Source: an uncultured Gammaproteobacteria bacterium (GTDB lineage: Bacteria > Pseudomonadota > Gammaproteobacteria > PS1 > Pseudothioglobaceae). Taken from it: 44,132 nucleotides of DNA. Position 1 is the first letter of the stretch. Each line of letters starts with the position of its first letter. Below the pieces are notes generated by a model. It saw nothing but the letters and a program-made list of their open reading frames with translations, was not told the origin of the DNA and searched no databases. The position numbers and the translations under genes are program-made. Shown in pieces: positions 1 to 10,147 of this stretch. The stretch spans positions 1 to 44,132 of the forward strand of contig CABXNH010000007.1 in NCBI GenBank assembly GCA_902513495.1. The letters are read 5' to 3'.

Positions 1-776
1 CTGCTGCTTACCAATCTAAACTTGCCAGAGACGCTGAAATGGCTGCTCGTATGGAAGAGCTGGCAATAGAAAAAGAATTGGCTGCTTTTGAAGCCCAGCT
101 TGCTGCTGAACAGGCTGCCGCTGAAATGATGGCTGAGATTGAGGCAGAAATGGCAAGAGCCGCTGCCCTTAAAGCCTTCCAAGATAAACTTGAAGCAGAT
201 AAAGCGGCTGCCGCCGCTGCAACTGCTGCCTATAGGGATGCTCTTCTCGAAGCAGAGTTAGCTGCTTTTGAAGCACAACTTGAAGCTGAGCTTGCTGCTC
301 AGGAGATGATGGCAGAAATCAAAGAAGAAATGGCAAGACAAGCCGCGCTTGATGCTTTCCTTCAGAAACTAGAGGAAGAAAAAGCTGCCGCTGCATCCTC
401 TACTGCAGCATATCAAGCCAAGTTGGCTTACGAAAATAGAGTAACAAAGATTATGGATGATCTCCTTGAAGAGTTGGATGAGTTTAATTTATCAGGTGAA
501 TACAAGTCATCAATTTCTGATGAACTGATAAAAGACGCAACTGCGAAGCTAGAAGAGGAAGCATTTGTTGGGACTATCTCGGGAGAGATTGTAACAGAGG
601 CCATTCACGACTTCTGTAAAGTCAATTTAAGGTTGTCTGAAAGTAACATTGAGCTTTTCAAAAAAGCTTTAGCGGGTGGATATTTAGGTAACGTTGGCCC
701 TCAGGTAGATTATGGAACCGAGTTCACAGCCAATAGATGGCAAAAATATATAGACTGTGTAGGCTCTAAAAGATAG
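1..776 (+). CDS. alanine-rich coiled-coil repeat protein, C-terminal part
   Basis: The frame is open to the left edge of the window (from base 3), so this is the 3' part of a longer gene; the first internal ATG at 39 is not a convincing start. About 150 visible residues are Ala/Glu/Lys/Met-rich and predicted to be helical or coiled coil. Two adjacent units of exactly 60 residues begin with ELAAFEAQL (bases 75 and 255), and each contains EMMAEI and an Ala run followed by TAAY. A non-repetitive, acidic C-terminal domain of about 110 residues follows (from VTKIMDDLLEELDEF), ending in CVGSKR. There is no membrane segment in the visible part. I do not recognise the family; a structural, filament-like or scaffold role is only a guess. 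The gene converges on frr. Confidence 0.75.
   Translation, partial: AAYQSKLARDAEMAARMEELAIEKELAAFEAQLAAEQAAAEMMAEIEAEMARAAALKAFQDKLEADKAAAAAATAAYRDALLEAELAAFEAQLEAELAAQEMMAEIKEEMARQAALDAFLQKLEEEKAAAASSTAAYQAKLAYENRVTKIMDDLLEELDEFNLSGEYKSSISDELIKDATAKLEEEAFVGTISGEIVTEAIHDFCKVNLRLSESNIELFKKALAGGYLGNVGPQVDYGTEFTANRWQKYIDCVGSKR
75..434 (+). repeat. two tandem 180-bp in-frame repeats
   Basis: Bases 75-254 and 255-434 are two diverged copies of a 180-bp unit encoding 60 residues each. Aligned codons include the ones for LAAFEAQL, EMMAEI, and KAAAA followed by TAAY. A further partial copy appears to extend to the left of base 75, and the TAAYQAKLA sequence after the second unit is the start of a degenerate third copy. 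Such arrays can change copy number by recombination. Confidence 0.8.
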
Positions 777-795
777 AAAATTAAATTAAAATGAC

Positions 796-1353
796 TTAAA
801 TCTCTAATAATGAGTTTTCTTTGTCACTCAAAGCTTTGTCAATTGAACCGATATGCTGATCAGTAATTTTTTGGATATTATCTTCCGCTCTATGGGCTTC
901 GTCTTCAGAGATTTCCTTTTCTTTCAGTAGTTCTCTAAAGTCAGAGATTGCATCTCTCCTTATATTTCTAATTGCTACTCTTGCATTTTCAGCTTCATCT
1001 TTAACAACTCTAACAAGCTCTTTCCTTCTTTCTTCAGTCAGAGGTGGTAGTGGAATCCTCAATACTTGTCCTTGGGTATTAGGGTTCAAGCCTAAGTCAG
1101 AGGTCATAATTGCTTTCTCAATAGGGCCAACCATATCTTTCTCCCAGGGAGAAACTTTAAGCGTTCTTGAGTCTTCAGCACTTATGTTCGATACTTGCCC
1201 AAGCGGGACCATTGCACCATAATATTCGACTGTAATTTGCTCCAATAAGGATGGATGGGCCCTTCCAGCACGTATTTTGCTAAAGTCATTTTCGAGAGAA
1301 GATAAAGTTTTATCCATTCGACTATTAGCATCACTATGAATCTCATTAACCAT
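796..1353 (-). CDS. frr: ribosome recycling factor
   Basis: Splits post-termination 70S ribosomes together with EF-G so that the subunits can be reused. The 185-residue product is the standard length and shows the RRF hallmarks: [23 protein letters not shown] near the N-terminus (conserved RxGRA/P region), then [15 protein letters not shown] and [22 protein letters not shown] in the coiled-coil domain. It begins 2 bp after the pyrH stop and has a GGAG ribosome site, so it is co-transcribed with pyrH. In most bacteria the order is rpsB-tsf-pyrH-frr; rpsB and tsf are not in this window, because uvrA lies divergently upstream of pyrH. Confidence 0.98.
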   Translation of the reverse strand: MVNEIHSDANSRMDKTLSSLENDFSKIRAGRAHPSLLEQITVEYYGAMVPLGQVSNISAEDSRTLKVSPWEKDMVGPIEKAIMTSDLGLNPNTQGQVLRIPLPPLTEERRKELVRVVKDEAENARVAIRNIRRDAISDFRELLKEKEISEDEAHRAEDNIQKITDQHIGSIDKALSDKENSLLEI

Positions 1354-1355
1354 CT

Positions 1356-2078
1356 TTATTCTCCATTTTGACTGACCATTGTTCCAATTGACTGGCCATT
1401 AATTATATTCGCAAAAGCATAATTATCCTCCAGTATACTAAAAACACAAATTCTTATATTATTGTCTCTACATAGCGCAAAAGCAGCGGTATCCATAACT
1501 TTGATATTTTGTTCAATAGCTGAGTCAAAGCTGAGCGAGTCAAATTTAATAGCTGATGAATCTTTAAGAGGATCGCTTGAATATATACCATCTACTTTTG
1601 TGGCCTTAAAGACAATATCAGCACCAATTTCAACAGCTCTTAATGCAGCAGCGGTATCCGTTGTGAAACATGGGTTTCCAGTCCCAGCTGAGAAAATAAC
1701 CACCTTGCCACTGGAGAGCTCTTCTTTGGCTTGAGTGTGATTAAAGGGCTCACAGACTCCACCACCAATTGGAAAGCCTGACATGACCATTGAAGGTATT
1801 TTGTTTCTATCAAAGGCGTCTGAGAGCGCCAAGGCGTTCATCACTGTAGCAAGCATACCTATATGATCACCAGTGATTTTATTCATCCCTTCTTCTGCTA
1901 GGGCAGCGCCTCTATATAGATTTCCACCGCCAACTACAATAGCAACCTCAACACCAAAATCAAGAGCCGACTGAACAATCGTAACAACCTTCTTAAGCAT
2001 CTCAGTGTCTATATTTTGACCACTACCTGATAGCGCTTCACCACTCAGTTTTAGTAAGATTCGACGATAGGAAACCAT
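1356..2078 (-). CDS. pyrH: uridylate kinase (UMP kinase)
   Basis: Phosphorylates UMP to UDP with ATP in pyrimidine nucleotide synthesis. The 240-residue length and motifs match bacterial PyrH of the amino-acid-kinase fold: [11 protein letters not shown] at the N-terminus (phosphate-binding loop), [25 protein letters not shown], and [20 protein letters not shown]. It is followed by frr 2 bp downstream, the usual pair. The upstream region (2079-2163) is shared with the divergent uvrA. On the minus strand a TATACT sequence near 2129 could serve as a -10 box, but this is weak. Confidence 0.98.
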   Translation of the reverse strand: MVSYRRILLKLSGEALSGSGQNIDTEMLKKVVTIVQSALDFGVEVAIVVGGGNLYRGAALAEEGMNKITGDHIGMLATVMNALALSDAFDRNKIPSMVMSGFPIGGGVCEPFNHTQAKEELSSGKVVIFSAGTGNPCFTTDTAAALRAVEIGADIVFKATKVDGIYSSDPLKDSSAIKFDSLSFDSAIEQNIKVMDTAAFALCRDNNIRICVFSILEDNYAFANIINGQSIGTMVSQNGE

Positions 2079-2100
2079 GTGTTAAGAATTCAATACAAAA

Positions 2101-2130
2101 TTGTGATTTTACACAAGGCATGAGTATAAT
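2101..2130 (+). promoter_or_regulatory. probable uvrA promoter with overlapping palindrome
   Basis: TTGTGA (2101-2106), an 18-bp spacer and TATAAT (2125-2130) form a plausible sigma-70 promoter about 34 bp upstream of the uvrA start. The -35 region lies in an interrupted palindrome, TTGTG-N6-CACAA (2101-2116), which also reads TTGT-N8-ACAA and so resembles the LexA box CTGT-N8-ACAG with altered outer bases. Binding of a repressor here is inference. Confidence 0.5.
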
Positions 2131-2163
2131 GAACCCTTTGTCCATCATAAAATTATTGAGATT

Positions 2164-4980
2164 ATGGATTCAATTAGTATCCGCGGAGCCAAGGTCCATA
2201 ACCTAAAAAATATAGATGTAAGCCTGCCTAGAAACAAACTGGTTGTGATAACAGGGCTCTCTGGATCAGGTAAATCTTCATTGGCCTTTGACACTATTTA
2301 TGCTGAGGGTCAGAGAAGATATGTCGAATCATTATCCGCATACGCAAGACAGTTTCTATCGCTCATGGAAAAGCCTGATGTGGATCACATAGAGGGGCTC
2401 TCACCTGCGATATCTATCGAACAAAAAGCGACATCACATAACCCTCGATCGACCGTTGGAACCATCACAGAGATTTATGACTATCTTAGACTTCTGTTTG
2501 CTAGGGTTGGCTCACCAAGATGTCCAGATCATGGTGAAGAACTTCAGGCACAAACAATTTCGCAGATGGTGGATTCCATTCTAGAGTTGCCAGAAGATTC
2601 AAAGATTATGATTTTGGCTCCAATTGTAAGAAATAGAAAAGGGAGTCATCAAAAGCTACTCCATGAGCTATCTCACCAGGGGTTTTTGAGGGCTCGCATC
2701 GATGGAAGGGTCGAATTCCTTGAAGAGACTTCAGAGCTTGATGGAAACAAAAACCACACCATTGAAATCGTTATTGATCGATTAAAGGTAAGGCAAGATA
2801 TCTCATCAAGGCTATCAGAGTCTTTAGAAACAGCTCTTAATATGAGTTCTGGCATAGCAATCGTCAGCCCTATGGAATCTAATACTAACTGGCAAGAATT
2901 AACCTTTTCAGCAAAATTTTCGTGTGTCCATTGCGGCTACTCTTTGAATGAATTAGAGCCTAGACTCTTTTCATTTAATAACCCAGTTGGCGCCTGTGAA
3001 ACTTGCGATGGCTTAGGCGTTAAAGATGTGTTTGATGAAGACAGGGTTGTAGCTAATCCTGAACTAAGCCTTGAAGATGGGGCAGTTTATGGATGGAGTA
3101 AAAGTAATGCCTACTTCTATCAAATGCTCACACTGGTTGGTAATTTTTATAATTTTAGTGTAGCCACCCCATTTAATGAATTGTCTGACGAGCACAAGCA
3201 AATTATTCTATATGGGAGTGACAGTCAATCGATTGATTTTTCGAAGATAAAAGGAAGAAGGGGCTGGTCAAGCAGAAAGAAGCCTTTTGAAGGAATTATC
3301 CCAAGGATGATGCGTCGATATGCTGATAGTGAGATTCGTTCAGTCAGAGAGGATCTTTCAAGGTATGTAATCAGTAAGCCTTGTGCCAGTTGCCACGGCG
3401 ATCGGTTAAATGCATCCGCAAGAAATGTCTTTATTGATGACAAGAACATTTCTGATTTGACCAAATTAACAATAGACCAGGTATTCGATTTTTTTGAGAC
3501 ACTAGAGCTTGCTGGTCAGCGTGGTGAAATTGCAAGCAAAATTCTCAATGAAATTTCTCAACGGTTACACTTTTTAATTAATGTTGGTTTGGATTATCTA
3601 AATCTCGAGAGAAAAGCTAACTCTCTTTCAGGGGGCGAGGCACAGAGGATTAGGCTTGCCTCTCAAATTGGAGCAGGTTTAATTGGCGTTCTATATGTGC
3701 TCGATGAGCCATCGATTGGTCTTCATCAAAGAGATAACCAGAAACTATTGGATACATTGACTTATCTGAGGGATTTAGGCAATACGGTTATCGTTGTAGA
3801 GCATGATGAAGATGCTATCAGGCAGGCTGATTTTGTTGTGGATATTGGGCCAGGTGCTGGGATTCATGGCGGTGAAATCGTTGCAAGTGGCGCCCCTCAA
3901 GAAGTAATTGCAAACACAAAGTCACTGACCGGTGATTATCTAAGTGGGCGATTAGAAATTAGTACTCCAAAGGCTCGGAAAAAATCGAATGACTGGATTG
4001 AGATTACTGGAGCAAGCGGCAATAATTTAAAAAATGTTGATTTAAGTATTCCAGTTGGTGTCTTGACTTGTATTACTGGAGTTTCTGGTTCAGGAAAGTC
4101 GACACTCATTAACAACACGCTATACGAGTTAGCAGCGCAGACTTTAAATGGCGCACAAACTGACATTGCCCCATTCAAAGAGGTTAAGGGAATGGAGCTT
4201 TTTGACAAGGTTGTAAATATTAGTCAGAGCCCTATTGGAAGGACGCCAAGATCGAATCCTGCAACCTATACAGGGGTATTTACTTTAATACGTGATTTAT
4301 TCGCGCTTACACTTGAATCACGATCCAGAGGATACAAGTCGGGACGCTTTAGTTTTAATGTTAAAGGTGGAAGATGTGAGGCCTGTAAGGGAGATGGACT
4401 GATTAAAGTTGAAATGCATTTTCTTCCTGATATCTACGTTTCGTGTGACGTTTGCGGTGGTCACAGATACAACAGAGAGACTTTAGAGATTAAATACAAA
4501 GGTAAGTCAATTGCAGAGGTTTTAGAGATGACCGTTGAGGATGCCTTAGATTTTTTTCAGGCAATCCCTAAGATTAATCAAAAGATTCAGACACTAATGG
4601 ATGTTGGACTTTCATACATCACGCTTGGTCAGAATGCGACTACGCTCTCGGGGGGCGAAGCTCAACGAATAAAGCTAGCCAAAGAGCTCTCTAAGTCAGA
4701 TACTGGGCAAACTCTTTATATTCTTGATGAGCCAACCAGTGGACTTCATTTTCATGATATCAAGCAGCTCCTCTCGGTCATCTTTAGATTGAGAGACCGA
4801 AACAATACAATTGTGATTATTGAGCATAACCTTGATGTTATTAAAACGGCCGATTGGATTGTTGATTTGGGTCCTGAAGGGGGAAATAAAGGGGGTGAAA
4901 TAATTGCATGCGGAACCCCCGAAGAGGTTTCGACAAATCAAAGGTCATTTACTGGTCAATTTCTAAAAGAACACCTTTAG
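2164..4980 (+). CDS. uvrA: excinuclease ABC subunit A
   Basis: DNA damage-recognition ATPase of nucleotide excision repair; it loads UvrB at lesions. At 938 residues it has full family length (E. coli 940). It contains two ABC ATPase modules: Walker [10 protein letters not shown] at about 31-39 and GVSGSGKST at about 639-647. Two LSGGEAQRI signature motifs are present, each followed by a Walker B YxLDEP ([11 protein letters not shown] and [11 protein letters not shown]). Zinc-binding CxxC pairs are seen in the insertion near residue 254 (CVHC, then CETC) and near 738 (CEAC, then CDVC). It is transcribed alone, divergently from pyrH, and its stop lies 3 bp from the stop of the convergent DUF3108 gene. 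No canonical LexA box is present, but see the upstream palindrome. Confidence 0.99.
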   Translation: MDSISIRGAKVHNLKNIDVSLPRNKLVVITGLSGSGKSSLAFDTIYAEGQRRYVESLSAYARQFLSLMEKPDVDHIEGLSPAISIEQKATSHNPRSTVGTITEIYDYLRLLFARVGSPRCPDHGEELQAQTISQMVDSILELPEDSKIMILAPIVRNRKGSHQKLLHELSHQGFLRARIDGRVEFLEETSELDGNKNHTIEIVIDRLKVRQDISSRLSESLETALNMSSGIAIVSPMESNTNWQELTFSAKFSCVHCGYSLNELEPRLFSFNNPVGACETCDGLGVKDVFDEDRVVANPELSLEDGAVYGWSKSNAYFYQMLTLVGNFYNFSVATPFNELSDEHKQIILYGSDSQSIDFSKIKGRRGWSSRKKPFEGIIPRMMRRYADSEIRSVREDLSRYVISKPCASCHGDRLNASARNVFIDDKNISDLTKLTIDQVFDFFETLELAGQRGEIASKILNEISQRLHFLINVGLDYLNLERKANSLSGGEAQRIRLASQIGAGLIGVLYVLDEPSIGLHQRDNQKLLDTLTYLRDLGNTVIVVEHDEDAIRQADFVVDIGPGAGIHGGEIVASGAPQEVIANTKSLTGDYLSGRLEISTPKARKKSNDWIEITGASGNNLKNVDLSIPVGVLTCITGVSGSGKSTLINNTLYELAAQTLNGAQTDIAPFKEVKGMELFDKVVNISQSPIGRTPRSNPATYTGVFTLIRDLFALTLESRSRGYKSGRFSFNVKGGRCEACKGDGLIKVEMHFLPDIYVSCDVCGGHRYNRETLEIKYKGKSIAEVLEMTVEDALDFFQAIPKINQKIQTLMDVGLSYITLGQNATTLSGGEAQRIKLAKELSKSDTGQTLYILDEPTSGLHFHDIKQLLSVIFRLRDRNNTIVIIEHNLDVIKTADWIVDLGPEGGNKGGEIIACGTPEEVSTNQRSFTGQFLKEHL

Positions 4981-4983
4981 TAT

Positions 4984-5673
4984 TTAGCTTCTGAACTCGA
5001 TTAATAGCATTGTAAATTCAGTTTTACCGTTGACCTTGTGGATTCTAACAGGTTGAAAGTTATCCTTAACTGATAAATTAAGAGTCAGCTCCAACTCCTC
5101 ACAAGTGACACGAACAGTTTCAATGTCTCTAGCGTTGATAGAGACGTTTTCTTGTCCTTCAGTAATAAACTTTAAATACTTAACGCCGTCTTGATCGACC
5201 ACTTGATAGGTGAATTCAGATTGGTCTGGATTATTAAGCATGTCATTTGAAAGCGCAAGATAGACGCTTAAGGGGTCAACAAGTAGGCCCGGTTTTATTT
5301 CAAATTCTTCACCTGTACTCGATAATGCATAATTTTTATCGGTAACAATGGTTATTTCATAATCCTTTTTGATTTCACCTTTTATTTTTTCATTGACGCT
5401 AAAGTGTTTATTGATAACCTGACCATCTATCTCATTTCCAGTACTTTTTTCATACCTTGAATAGTCATAAAGAGCCTTCCAAAGGGACTCTGTTTTAGCT
5501 TCAGTTGTAAATGTAAACTCACTCTCATTCATTTCTAGGTTTAAAACAGCAGATCCAATTTGTAAGTTGCCCATTTTTGTATCTGCATAGAGCTGATAGC
5601 TTCCAATGTATGGAGAGAGTGCTAGAGAATTCGTAAATATGAGGCTTAGAAATACGAGAATAATTTTCTTCAT
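4984..5673 (-). CDS. DUF3108-family exported protein
   Basis: A 229-residue protein with an N-terminal signal peptide (KK followed by a hydrophobic stretch, likely cleavage after SLA near residue 19), so probably periplasmic. The rest looks beta-rich and resembles the DUF3108 family: the opening YIGSYQLYADTKMGNLQIG and the later KPGLLVDPLSVYLAL are typical of the family, as is the QVVDQDGVKYLKF strand. The function of the family is unknown. Its ATG overlaps the purN TGA (ATGA), so it is translationally coupled to purN, an arrangement common for DUF3108 genes in Proteobacteria as I recall. It converges with uvrA. Confidence 0.8.
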   Translation of the reverse strand: MKKIILVFLSLIFTNSLALSPYIGSYQLYADTKMGNLQIGSAVLNLEMNESEFTFTTEAKTESLWKALYDYSRYEKSTGNEIDGQVINKHFSVNEKIKGEIKKDYEITIVTDKNYALSSTGEEFEIKPGLLVDPLSVYLALSNDMLNNPDQSEFTYQVVDQDGVKYLKFITEGQENVSINARDIETVRVTCEELELTLNLSVKDNFQPVRIHKVNGKTEFTMLLIEFRS

Positions 5674-6278
5674 AAGATATTACCGTCAAGCGTTATACAA
5701 TCTTTCTTTATGAGTTTGAGTCTATTTTGAGTATACCAATGAATAACTCTTGGATAGAGAATATGCTCCTTTTCTAGAACTTTTTTTGCGAGTGAATGTT
5801 CCGTGTCTTTAGAGTCAACCTCGACAATCTCTTGACTGATTACTGGACCGCCGTCCAACTCCTCTGTTACAAAATGAACACTTGCACCGTGGTACTTCTC
5901 TTTAGAATCAATTGCTTTTTGATGAGTATTAAGTCCTGGAAATTTTGGCAATAATGAGGGATGTATATTAAGAATTTTTCCAGAAAAATGATTAATAAAG
6001 TCAGGTGATAGAATCCTCATAAAGCCTGCTAGAACAATGAGATCAACATCAATATCATCAATTATTGAAATAAGTTTTTTATCAAAATCTTCTCTGATTT
6101 TGAATAGATTAGGGTCAACAAAATGCGTCTTAATATGAGCTTGTTCTGCTCGTTTTAAGCCAAAAGCAGCTCTTTTATTACTAATAACTGAGCATATTTC
6201 AAGGTCAATCTTTTTAGCATTATCTATCAGGGATTGTAAGTTAGAGCCATTACCTGAAATTAAAATGACAGCCCTCAT
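5670..6278 (-). CDS. purN: phosphoribosylglycinamide formyltransferase
   Basis: Transfers a formyl group from 10-formyl-tetrahydrofolate to GAR, the third step of purine synthesis. The frame is open further upstream, but the start chosen at 6278 gives MRAVILISGNGSNLQSLID, the exact PurN N-terminus; the longer reading would run into purM. The 202-residue product has the catalytic residues in their usual context: NIHPSLLPKFPG (Asn and His of the active site) and GASVHFVTEELDGGPVI (Asp). It starts 5 bp after the purM stop and overlaps the downstream DUF3108 gene by 4 bp, giving a purM-purN-DUF3108 operon. Confidence 0.97.
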   Translation of the reverse strand: MRAVILISGNGSNLQSLIDNAKKIDLEICSVISNKRAAFGLKRAEQAHIKTHFVDPNLFKIREDFDKKLISIIDDIDVDLIVLAGFMRILSPDFINHFSGKILNIHPSLLPKFPGLNTHQKAIDSKEKYHGASVHFVTEELDGGPVISQEIVEVDSKDTEHSLAKKVLEKEHILYPRVIHWYTQNRLKLIKKDCITLDGNIL

Positions 6279-6283
6279 TGCAA

Positions 6284-7285
6284 CTAAATTATGACCTGTT
6301 CGCCTGTCGAGTGAGTCACCACTCCTATGAGCCAAGCATTCTCACCACATTTATTTAATAGTTCAACGGCATCATTTGATGATTCTTTTGGAATGATAAC
6401 AACCATCCCAACACCGCAGTTCAGCACTCGATACATTTCATTAGTATCTATATTGCCCTGAGTTTGAAGCCAGTGAAAGATTTCTGGCATACTCCATGAA
6501 TTTGAATCCAGTTTTGCTGCTAGATTATCAGGTAGCACTCTAGGTATATTTTCAAGAAGACCACCACCGGTTATATGTGATATCGCGTGGACAGGCAAAC
6601 TCTGAATTAACGATAGAATTGATTTGACATAGATCTTTGTAGGCTCAATTAATAAATCCAGCTGATTCTGTGTTGGCTGCTTTTTTTCTAAAACCTTCCT
6701 GATTAATGAATACCCATTGGAGTGAGGGCCAGAAGAGCCAAGAGCAACAATATGATCGCCTGAACTCACCTTTGAGCTATCAATAATGCGATCTTTTTCG
6801 ACAATTCCAACACAAAATCCAGCTAAGTCATATTCTTCGCCCTTGTACATTCCAGGCATTTCAGCTGTTTCACCTCCAATGAGCGAACAACCAGAGAGTC
6901 GACATCCCTCGCCAATTCCTTGAATGACAGAAGTCGCTATATCTGTATTAAGTGAACCTGTTGCATAGTAGTCTAAGAAGAATAAAGGTTCCGCGCCTTG
7001 AACGATAAGGTCGTTCACGCACATTGCAACTAAATCAATGCCAATCGTATCATGCTTATTAAGCATTTCTGCAACCATAAGCTTTGTTCCAACGCCATCC
7101 GTACCTGAAATGAGTACTGGGTTTTTGTATTTGTCTAAAGGAATTTCAAACATTGCACCAAAGCCACCTAAGCCAGCTAAAACACCAGGCCTTAGAGTTG
7201 ATTTTGCAATGGGTTTGATTTGTTCAATGAGCTGATTACCTTTGGTAATGTCAACTCCTGAGTCCTTATAAGTCAATGACGACAT
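6284..7285 (-). CDS. purM: phosphoribosylformylglycinamidine cyclo-ligase (AIR synthetase)
   Basis: Closes the imidazole ring to form AIR, using ATP, in purine synthesis. The 333-residue product has family length and characteristic segments: [20 protein letters not shown] at the start, [34 protein letters not shown], the [13 protein letters not shown] loop and [18 protein letters not shown]. It is the first gene of the purM-purN-DUF3108 unit and diverges from pgsA across 54 bp that must hold both promoters. purM-purN is the common gammaproteobacterial arrangement. Confidence 0.98.
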   Translation of the reverse strand: MSSLTYKDSGVDITKGNQLIEQIKPIAKSTLRPGVLAGLGGFGAMFEIPLDKYKNPVLISGTDGVGTKLMVAEMLNKHDTIGIDLVAMCVNDLIVQGAEPLFFLDYYATGSLNTDIATSVIQGIGEGCRLSGCSLIGGETAEMPGMYKGEEYDLAGFCVGIVEKDRIIDSSKVSSGDHIVALGSSGPHSNGYSLIRKVLEKKQPTQNQLDLLIEPTKIYVKSILSLIQSLPVHAISHITGGGLLENIPRVLPDNLAAKLDSNSWSMPEIFHWLQTQGNIDTNEMYRVLNCGVGMVVIIPKESSNDAVELLNKCGENAWLIGVVTHSTGEQVII

Positions 7286-7339
7286 GTTGTTTTCCGTATA
7301 ATTAAGGTCTTAAAAAAATGGATTAAATCAAGCAAAATA

Positions 7340-7900
7340 ATGAGCTATTCGATGCTACCCAATGCGCTTTCAATAATACGCATTATTTTAACAGTTCCCG
7401 TAGTTATAGCGCTACTAAAAGAGCAGTATCTTCTGACACTGCTATTATTTTTAATTGCAGGCATTACCGATGCATTGGATGGCTGGATTGCTAAACAGTT
7501 TTATTTGCAGTCGAGACTGGGTTCAATTCTTGATCCTGTTGCTGACAAAGTCTTGTTAACATGCACCTTTATTACTCTTTATTGGGTTAACGTTCTACCA
7601 TTATGGTTGCTCATGATTATTTTCGTTCGTGACGTTATCATTATCGCTGGCGCGCTGGGATATTTTCTTGGTGAGGAGAGTGCTGAAAGTGATCTGTTAG
7701 AGCCAAGCCTCATTAGTAAAGTCAATACTGTACTGCAAATTACTCTAGTTTTATACTTGCTCCTCATCGAGCTATACATTGGAATAGATGGCATAAAAGA
7801 GATGGTCTTTATCATAGTGGCAACATCGACAGCCCTAAGTGGGGCAGATTATGGCCTTCTCTGGGTTAAAAAATTCATCTTGCAAGAGACAAAAAAATGA
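7340..7900 (+). CDS. pgsA: CDP-diacylglycerol--glycerol-3-phosphate 3-phosphatidyltransferase
   Basis: Inner-membrane enzyme making phosphatidylglycerol-phosphate, the committed step to PG and cardiolipin. The 186-residue product has about four to five membrane segments and the CDP-alcohol phosphotransferase motif: DALDGWIAKQ at about 44-53, then GSILDPVADK about 10 residues later. The aspartates are intact; Lys replaces the consensus Arg after DGxxA, as in some other PgsA proteins. The stop overlaps the hda start by 4 bp (ATGA). The -10-like TATAAT at 7297-7302 may drive it, though no good -35 is seen. Confidence 0.93.
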   Translation: MSYSMLPNALSIIRIILTVPVVIALLKEQYLLTLLLFLIAGITDALDGWIAKQFYLQSRLGSILDPVADKVLLTCTFITLYWVNVLPLWLLMIIFVRDVIIIAGALGYFLGEESAESDLLEPSLISKVNTVLQITLVLYLLLIELYIGIDGIKEMVFIIVATSTALSGADYGLLWVKKFILQETKK

Positions 7901-8568
7901 ATCAACTCGGTTTGCCAATTAGTCTCAACACATCAATGCTTCTGGAAAATTTTGTTGCAAATCATGAGCTTTTAAGGTCAATAAACCAGCTATTTCTTGA
8001 TGAAGATTCGTCGGAGGTTTTTATCTATGGGAACTCAGGCCAAGGCAAGACTCATATCCTTCAAGGGGCAGTATTGAAAGCTTTGGAAATGGATAAAAAT
8101 GCTGTTTATATTGACTGCAGTGAGTCATTTCCAGAGCATATTTTGGATTTAGTTAATCAGTTAGATTTTATTAGCTTTGATAATGTGCATCTAATTTCTA
8201 GTAAGAATCAAGAGGTGTTTTTCGATTTATATAATCGAGCGAGACAGACTCAAGTTTTTATCTTGGTTGGCGCAGATAGCTTGCCATCTGATTTAGAAGT
8301 TATGAGAGACATTAAAACACGACTCAGTTTAGCTGCTGTTTATAAACTTGAAGAACTTAATGATGAGTTAATCATGAGTGTAATTGATAGTCAGATGAGT
8401 CAGAGAAACTTATCTGTTAACTCCAACGTTTATGAATACTTGTTCAAGAACTACTCGCGAGATTTAAAGCTACTACTATCAACTTTAAATGATTTAGATA
8501 AGGCTTCTCTGCAATCTAAAAAACCTATTTCAATTCCCTTTGTCAAAAAGTTTTTAGAGCTTAAATAA
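7897..8568 (+). CDS. hda: DnaA regulatory inactivator Hda
   Basis: AAA+ protein that, bound to the loaded beta clamp, stimulates hydrolysis of ATP on DnaA and so prevents re-initiation of replication. Visible: an N-terminal clamp-binding motif QLGLP at residues 3-7, Walker A GNSGQGKTH starting at residue 45, a Walker B-like LDFISFDNVHLI stretch, and a sensor/arginine region LKTRLSL-like (DIKTRLSLAAVYKL). Length 223 residues fits Hda (E. coli about 233), far shorter than DnaA. It overlaps pgsA by 4 bp and is followed by cysG after 9 bp. Confidence 0.93.
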   Translation: MNQLGLPISLNTSMLLENFVANHELLRSINQLFLDEDSSEVFIYGNSGQGKTHILQGAVLKALEMDKNAVYIDCSESFPEHILDLVNQLDFISFDNVHLISSKNQEVFFDLYNRARQTQVFILVGADSLPSDLEVMRDIKTRLSLAAVYKLEELNDELIMSVIDSQMSQRNLSVNSNVYEYLFKNYSRDLKLLLSTLNDLDKASLQSKKPISIPFVKKFLELK

Positions 8569-8577
8569 GAGTCAATT

Positions 8578-9960
8578 ATGGAACACCTGCCAATTTTCAT
8601 AAATATTAAACAAAAGCCAACCCTTGTAGTTGGTGGTGGTGATATTGCTCTAAGAAAGATTAACCTACTATTAAAAGCGCAGGCCAAAGTTGACTGCCTA
8701 TCACCATTATTTTGCGAAGACATAAATAGTCTTTTCAAGGAAGGTCATATAACGTTAATTAATAAGAGTTTTGAGCAAACTGATATAAAAGATTATTCAG
8801 TCATTATTGCTGCAACAGATGACTCATCCGTTAATTCATCAATTTCTTCAATTGCGCATGACAAGAGAATTCCAGTCAATGTTGTTGACTCACCTGATTT
8901 GTCAAGCTTCATAATGCCATCGATTGTTGATCGCTCACCCGTTATTATTGCAGTATCCTCAGCCGGCAAGGCGCCTGTCTTAGCTAGAATTATTAGAGCA
9001 AAATTAGAAACAGTCATTCCTAGCGCCTATGGAATATTGGCTGAAATTGCAGGAGATTATAGACAGAAAGCTAAAGATCGTTTTTCAAAAATAAAGGACA
9101 GAAGGGCTTTTTGGGAAGCTACATTTTCTGGTGTGATTGCTGAAAAAGTTTTTTCAGGGAGAATCAGTGAAGCAAAGGACGACATAGAAAAACAGCTGAA
9201 TGACTCAGTAGAGATGAAATTGGGGGAGGTCTATTTGGTTGGAGCTGGGCCTGGAGATCCTGATTTATTGACTTTTAAGGCTTTGAGGTTAATTCAACAG
9301 GCTGATGTTGTTCTTTATGATCGTCTTGTTTCTAAAGGAGTAATGGAGCTAGTTAGAAGAGATTCAGAGATTATATATGTTGGAAAAAAAGGTGGTAGTG
9401 ACAAATCAACTAGGCAGGCTGACATTAATGATCAACTCGTTACACTTGCAAAGTCAGGAAAGAGAGTTTGCCGATTAAAAGGCGGCGATCCATTCATTTT
9501 TGGAAGAGGTGGTGAGGAGATAGAGTCTCTATCTGAGAACGGAATACCATTTCAAGTGGTCCCGGGTATTACTGCTGCATCGGGTTGCTCTTCATATGCA
9601 GGCATACCACTAACCCATCGAGATTATTCTCAGTCCTGTAGATTTGTAACTGCGCACCTAAAGAATGGAACAACTAACCTCCCATGGGATGAGTTCATCA
9701 TTGATCAACAAACTATAGTTTTCTATATGGCTTTGAGTGGTGCTAATTATATATGCGAGAAACTCATGGAGCATGGGATGGATAAAGACATGCCTATTGC
9801 AATAATTGAAAAAGGAACAATGCCCGAACAAAAGGTATATATTTCATCGTTAACTGAATTACCAAATTTAATAGCAAAGGAAGATATTCATGCACCAACC
9901 TTGATGATTGTGGGTGAGGTTGTCAAGCTCAATGAAAAGTTGAATTGGTACGGCAATTAA
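8578..9960 (+). CDS. cysG: siroheme synthase (CysG, bifunctional)
   Basis: Makes siroheme for sulfite and nitrite reductases from uroporphyrinogen III. The 460-residue protein has both halves. The N-terminal precorrin-2 dehydrogenase/ferrochelatase has an NAD fold [13 protein letters not shown] at about 16-28 and [19 protein letters not shown] near 125-143. The C-terminal SAM-dependent methyltransferase (from about residue 217) has [27 protein letters not shown], and [20 protein letters not shown]. Siroheme also serves reverse dissimilatory sulfite reductase in sulfur-oxidising bacteria, so the gene fits, but does not prove, such a metabolism. Last gene of pgsA-hda-cysG. Confidence 0.98.
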   Translation: MEHLPIFINIKQKPTLVVGGGDIALRKINLLLKAQAKVDCLSPLFCEDINSLFKEGHITLINKSFEQTDIKDYSVIIAATDDSSVNSSISSIAHDKRIPVNVVDSPDLSSFIMPSIVDRSPVIIAVSSAGKAPVLARIIRAKLETVIPSAYGILAEIAGDYRQKAKDRFSKIKDRRAFWEATFSGVIAEKVFSGRISEAKDDIEKQLNDSVEMKLGEVYLVGAGPGDPDLLTFKALRLIQQADVVLYDRLVSKGVMELVRRDSEIIYVGKKGGSDKSTRQADINDQLVTLAKSGKRVCRLKGGDPFIFGRGGEEIESLSENGIPFQVVPGITAASGCSSYAGIPLTHRDYSQSCRFVTAHLKNGTTNLPWDEFIIDQQTIVFYMALSGANYICEKLMEHGMDKDMPIAIIEKGTMPEQKVYISSLTELPNLIAKEDIHAPTLMIVGEVVKLNEKLNWYGN

Positions 9961-9970
9961 ATAATGAAAT

Positions 9971-9992
9971 CTATTTCTTAATGAAGAAATAG
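9971..9992 (+). terminator. hairpin after cysG, possible terminator
   Basis: CTATTTCTT (9971-9979), loop AATG, AAGAAATAG (9984-9992) form a perfect 9-bp stem. It is A+T-rich and followed only by TTAATTTATTT, so a terminator role is plausible but weak. It separates cysG from tRNA-Leu. Confidence 0.45.
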
Positions 9993-10024
9993 TTAATTTA
10001 TTTGGGTATAATTCAGAACTCTTC

Positions 10025-10109
10025 GCGGGAGTGGTGGAATTGGTAGACACGCTGGATTTAGGTTCCAGTGTCGCAAGACGTGAGAGTTCGAGTCTCTCCT
10101 TCCGCACCA
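10025..10109 (+). tRNA. tRNA-Leu (anticodon UAG)
   Basis: Class II tRNA with long variable arm. Acceptor stem GCGGGAG pairs with CUUCCGC, the anticodon stem CTGGA/TCCAG encloses TTTAGGT giving anticodon UAG (reads CUN leucine codons), the T arm contains GTTCGAGTC, and the CCA end is encoded (10107-10109). A TATAAT at 10007-10012 is the likely -10 box. It is followed by a strong hairpin terminator. Confidence 0.97.
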
Positions 10110-10121
10110 TAAATATGAATA

Positions 10122-10147
10122 AAAAAGAGCTCTTAGGAGCTCTTTTT
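10122..10147. terminator. bidirectional intrinsic terminator
   Basis: GAGCTC (10127-10132), loop TTAG and GAGCTC (10137-10142) are flanked by an A run on the left and T run on the right, so the structure works on both strands. It terminates tRNA-Leu on the plus strand and the small gene remnant on the minus strand, whose stop codon lies in the loop. Confidence 0.85.

Noticed and set aside
5670-6335. Longer purN with 19 extra N-terminal residues
   Set aside because: The extension overlaps the end of purM in another frame and is absent from PurN; the start at 6278 matches the family.
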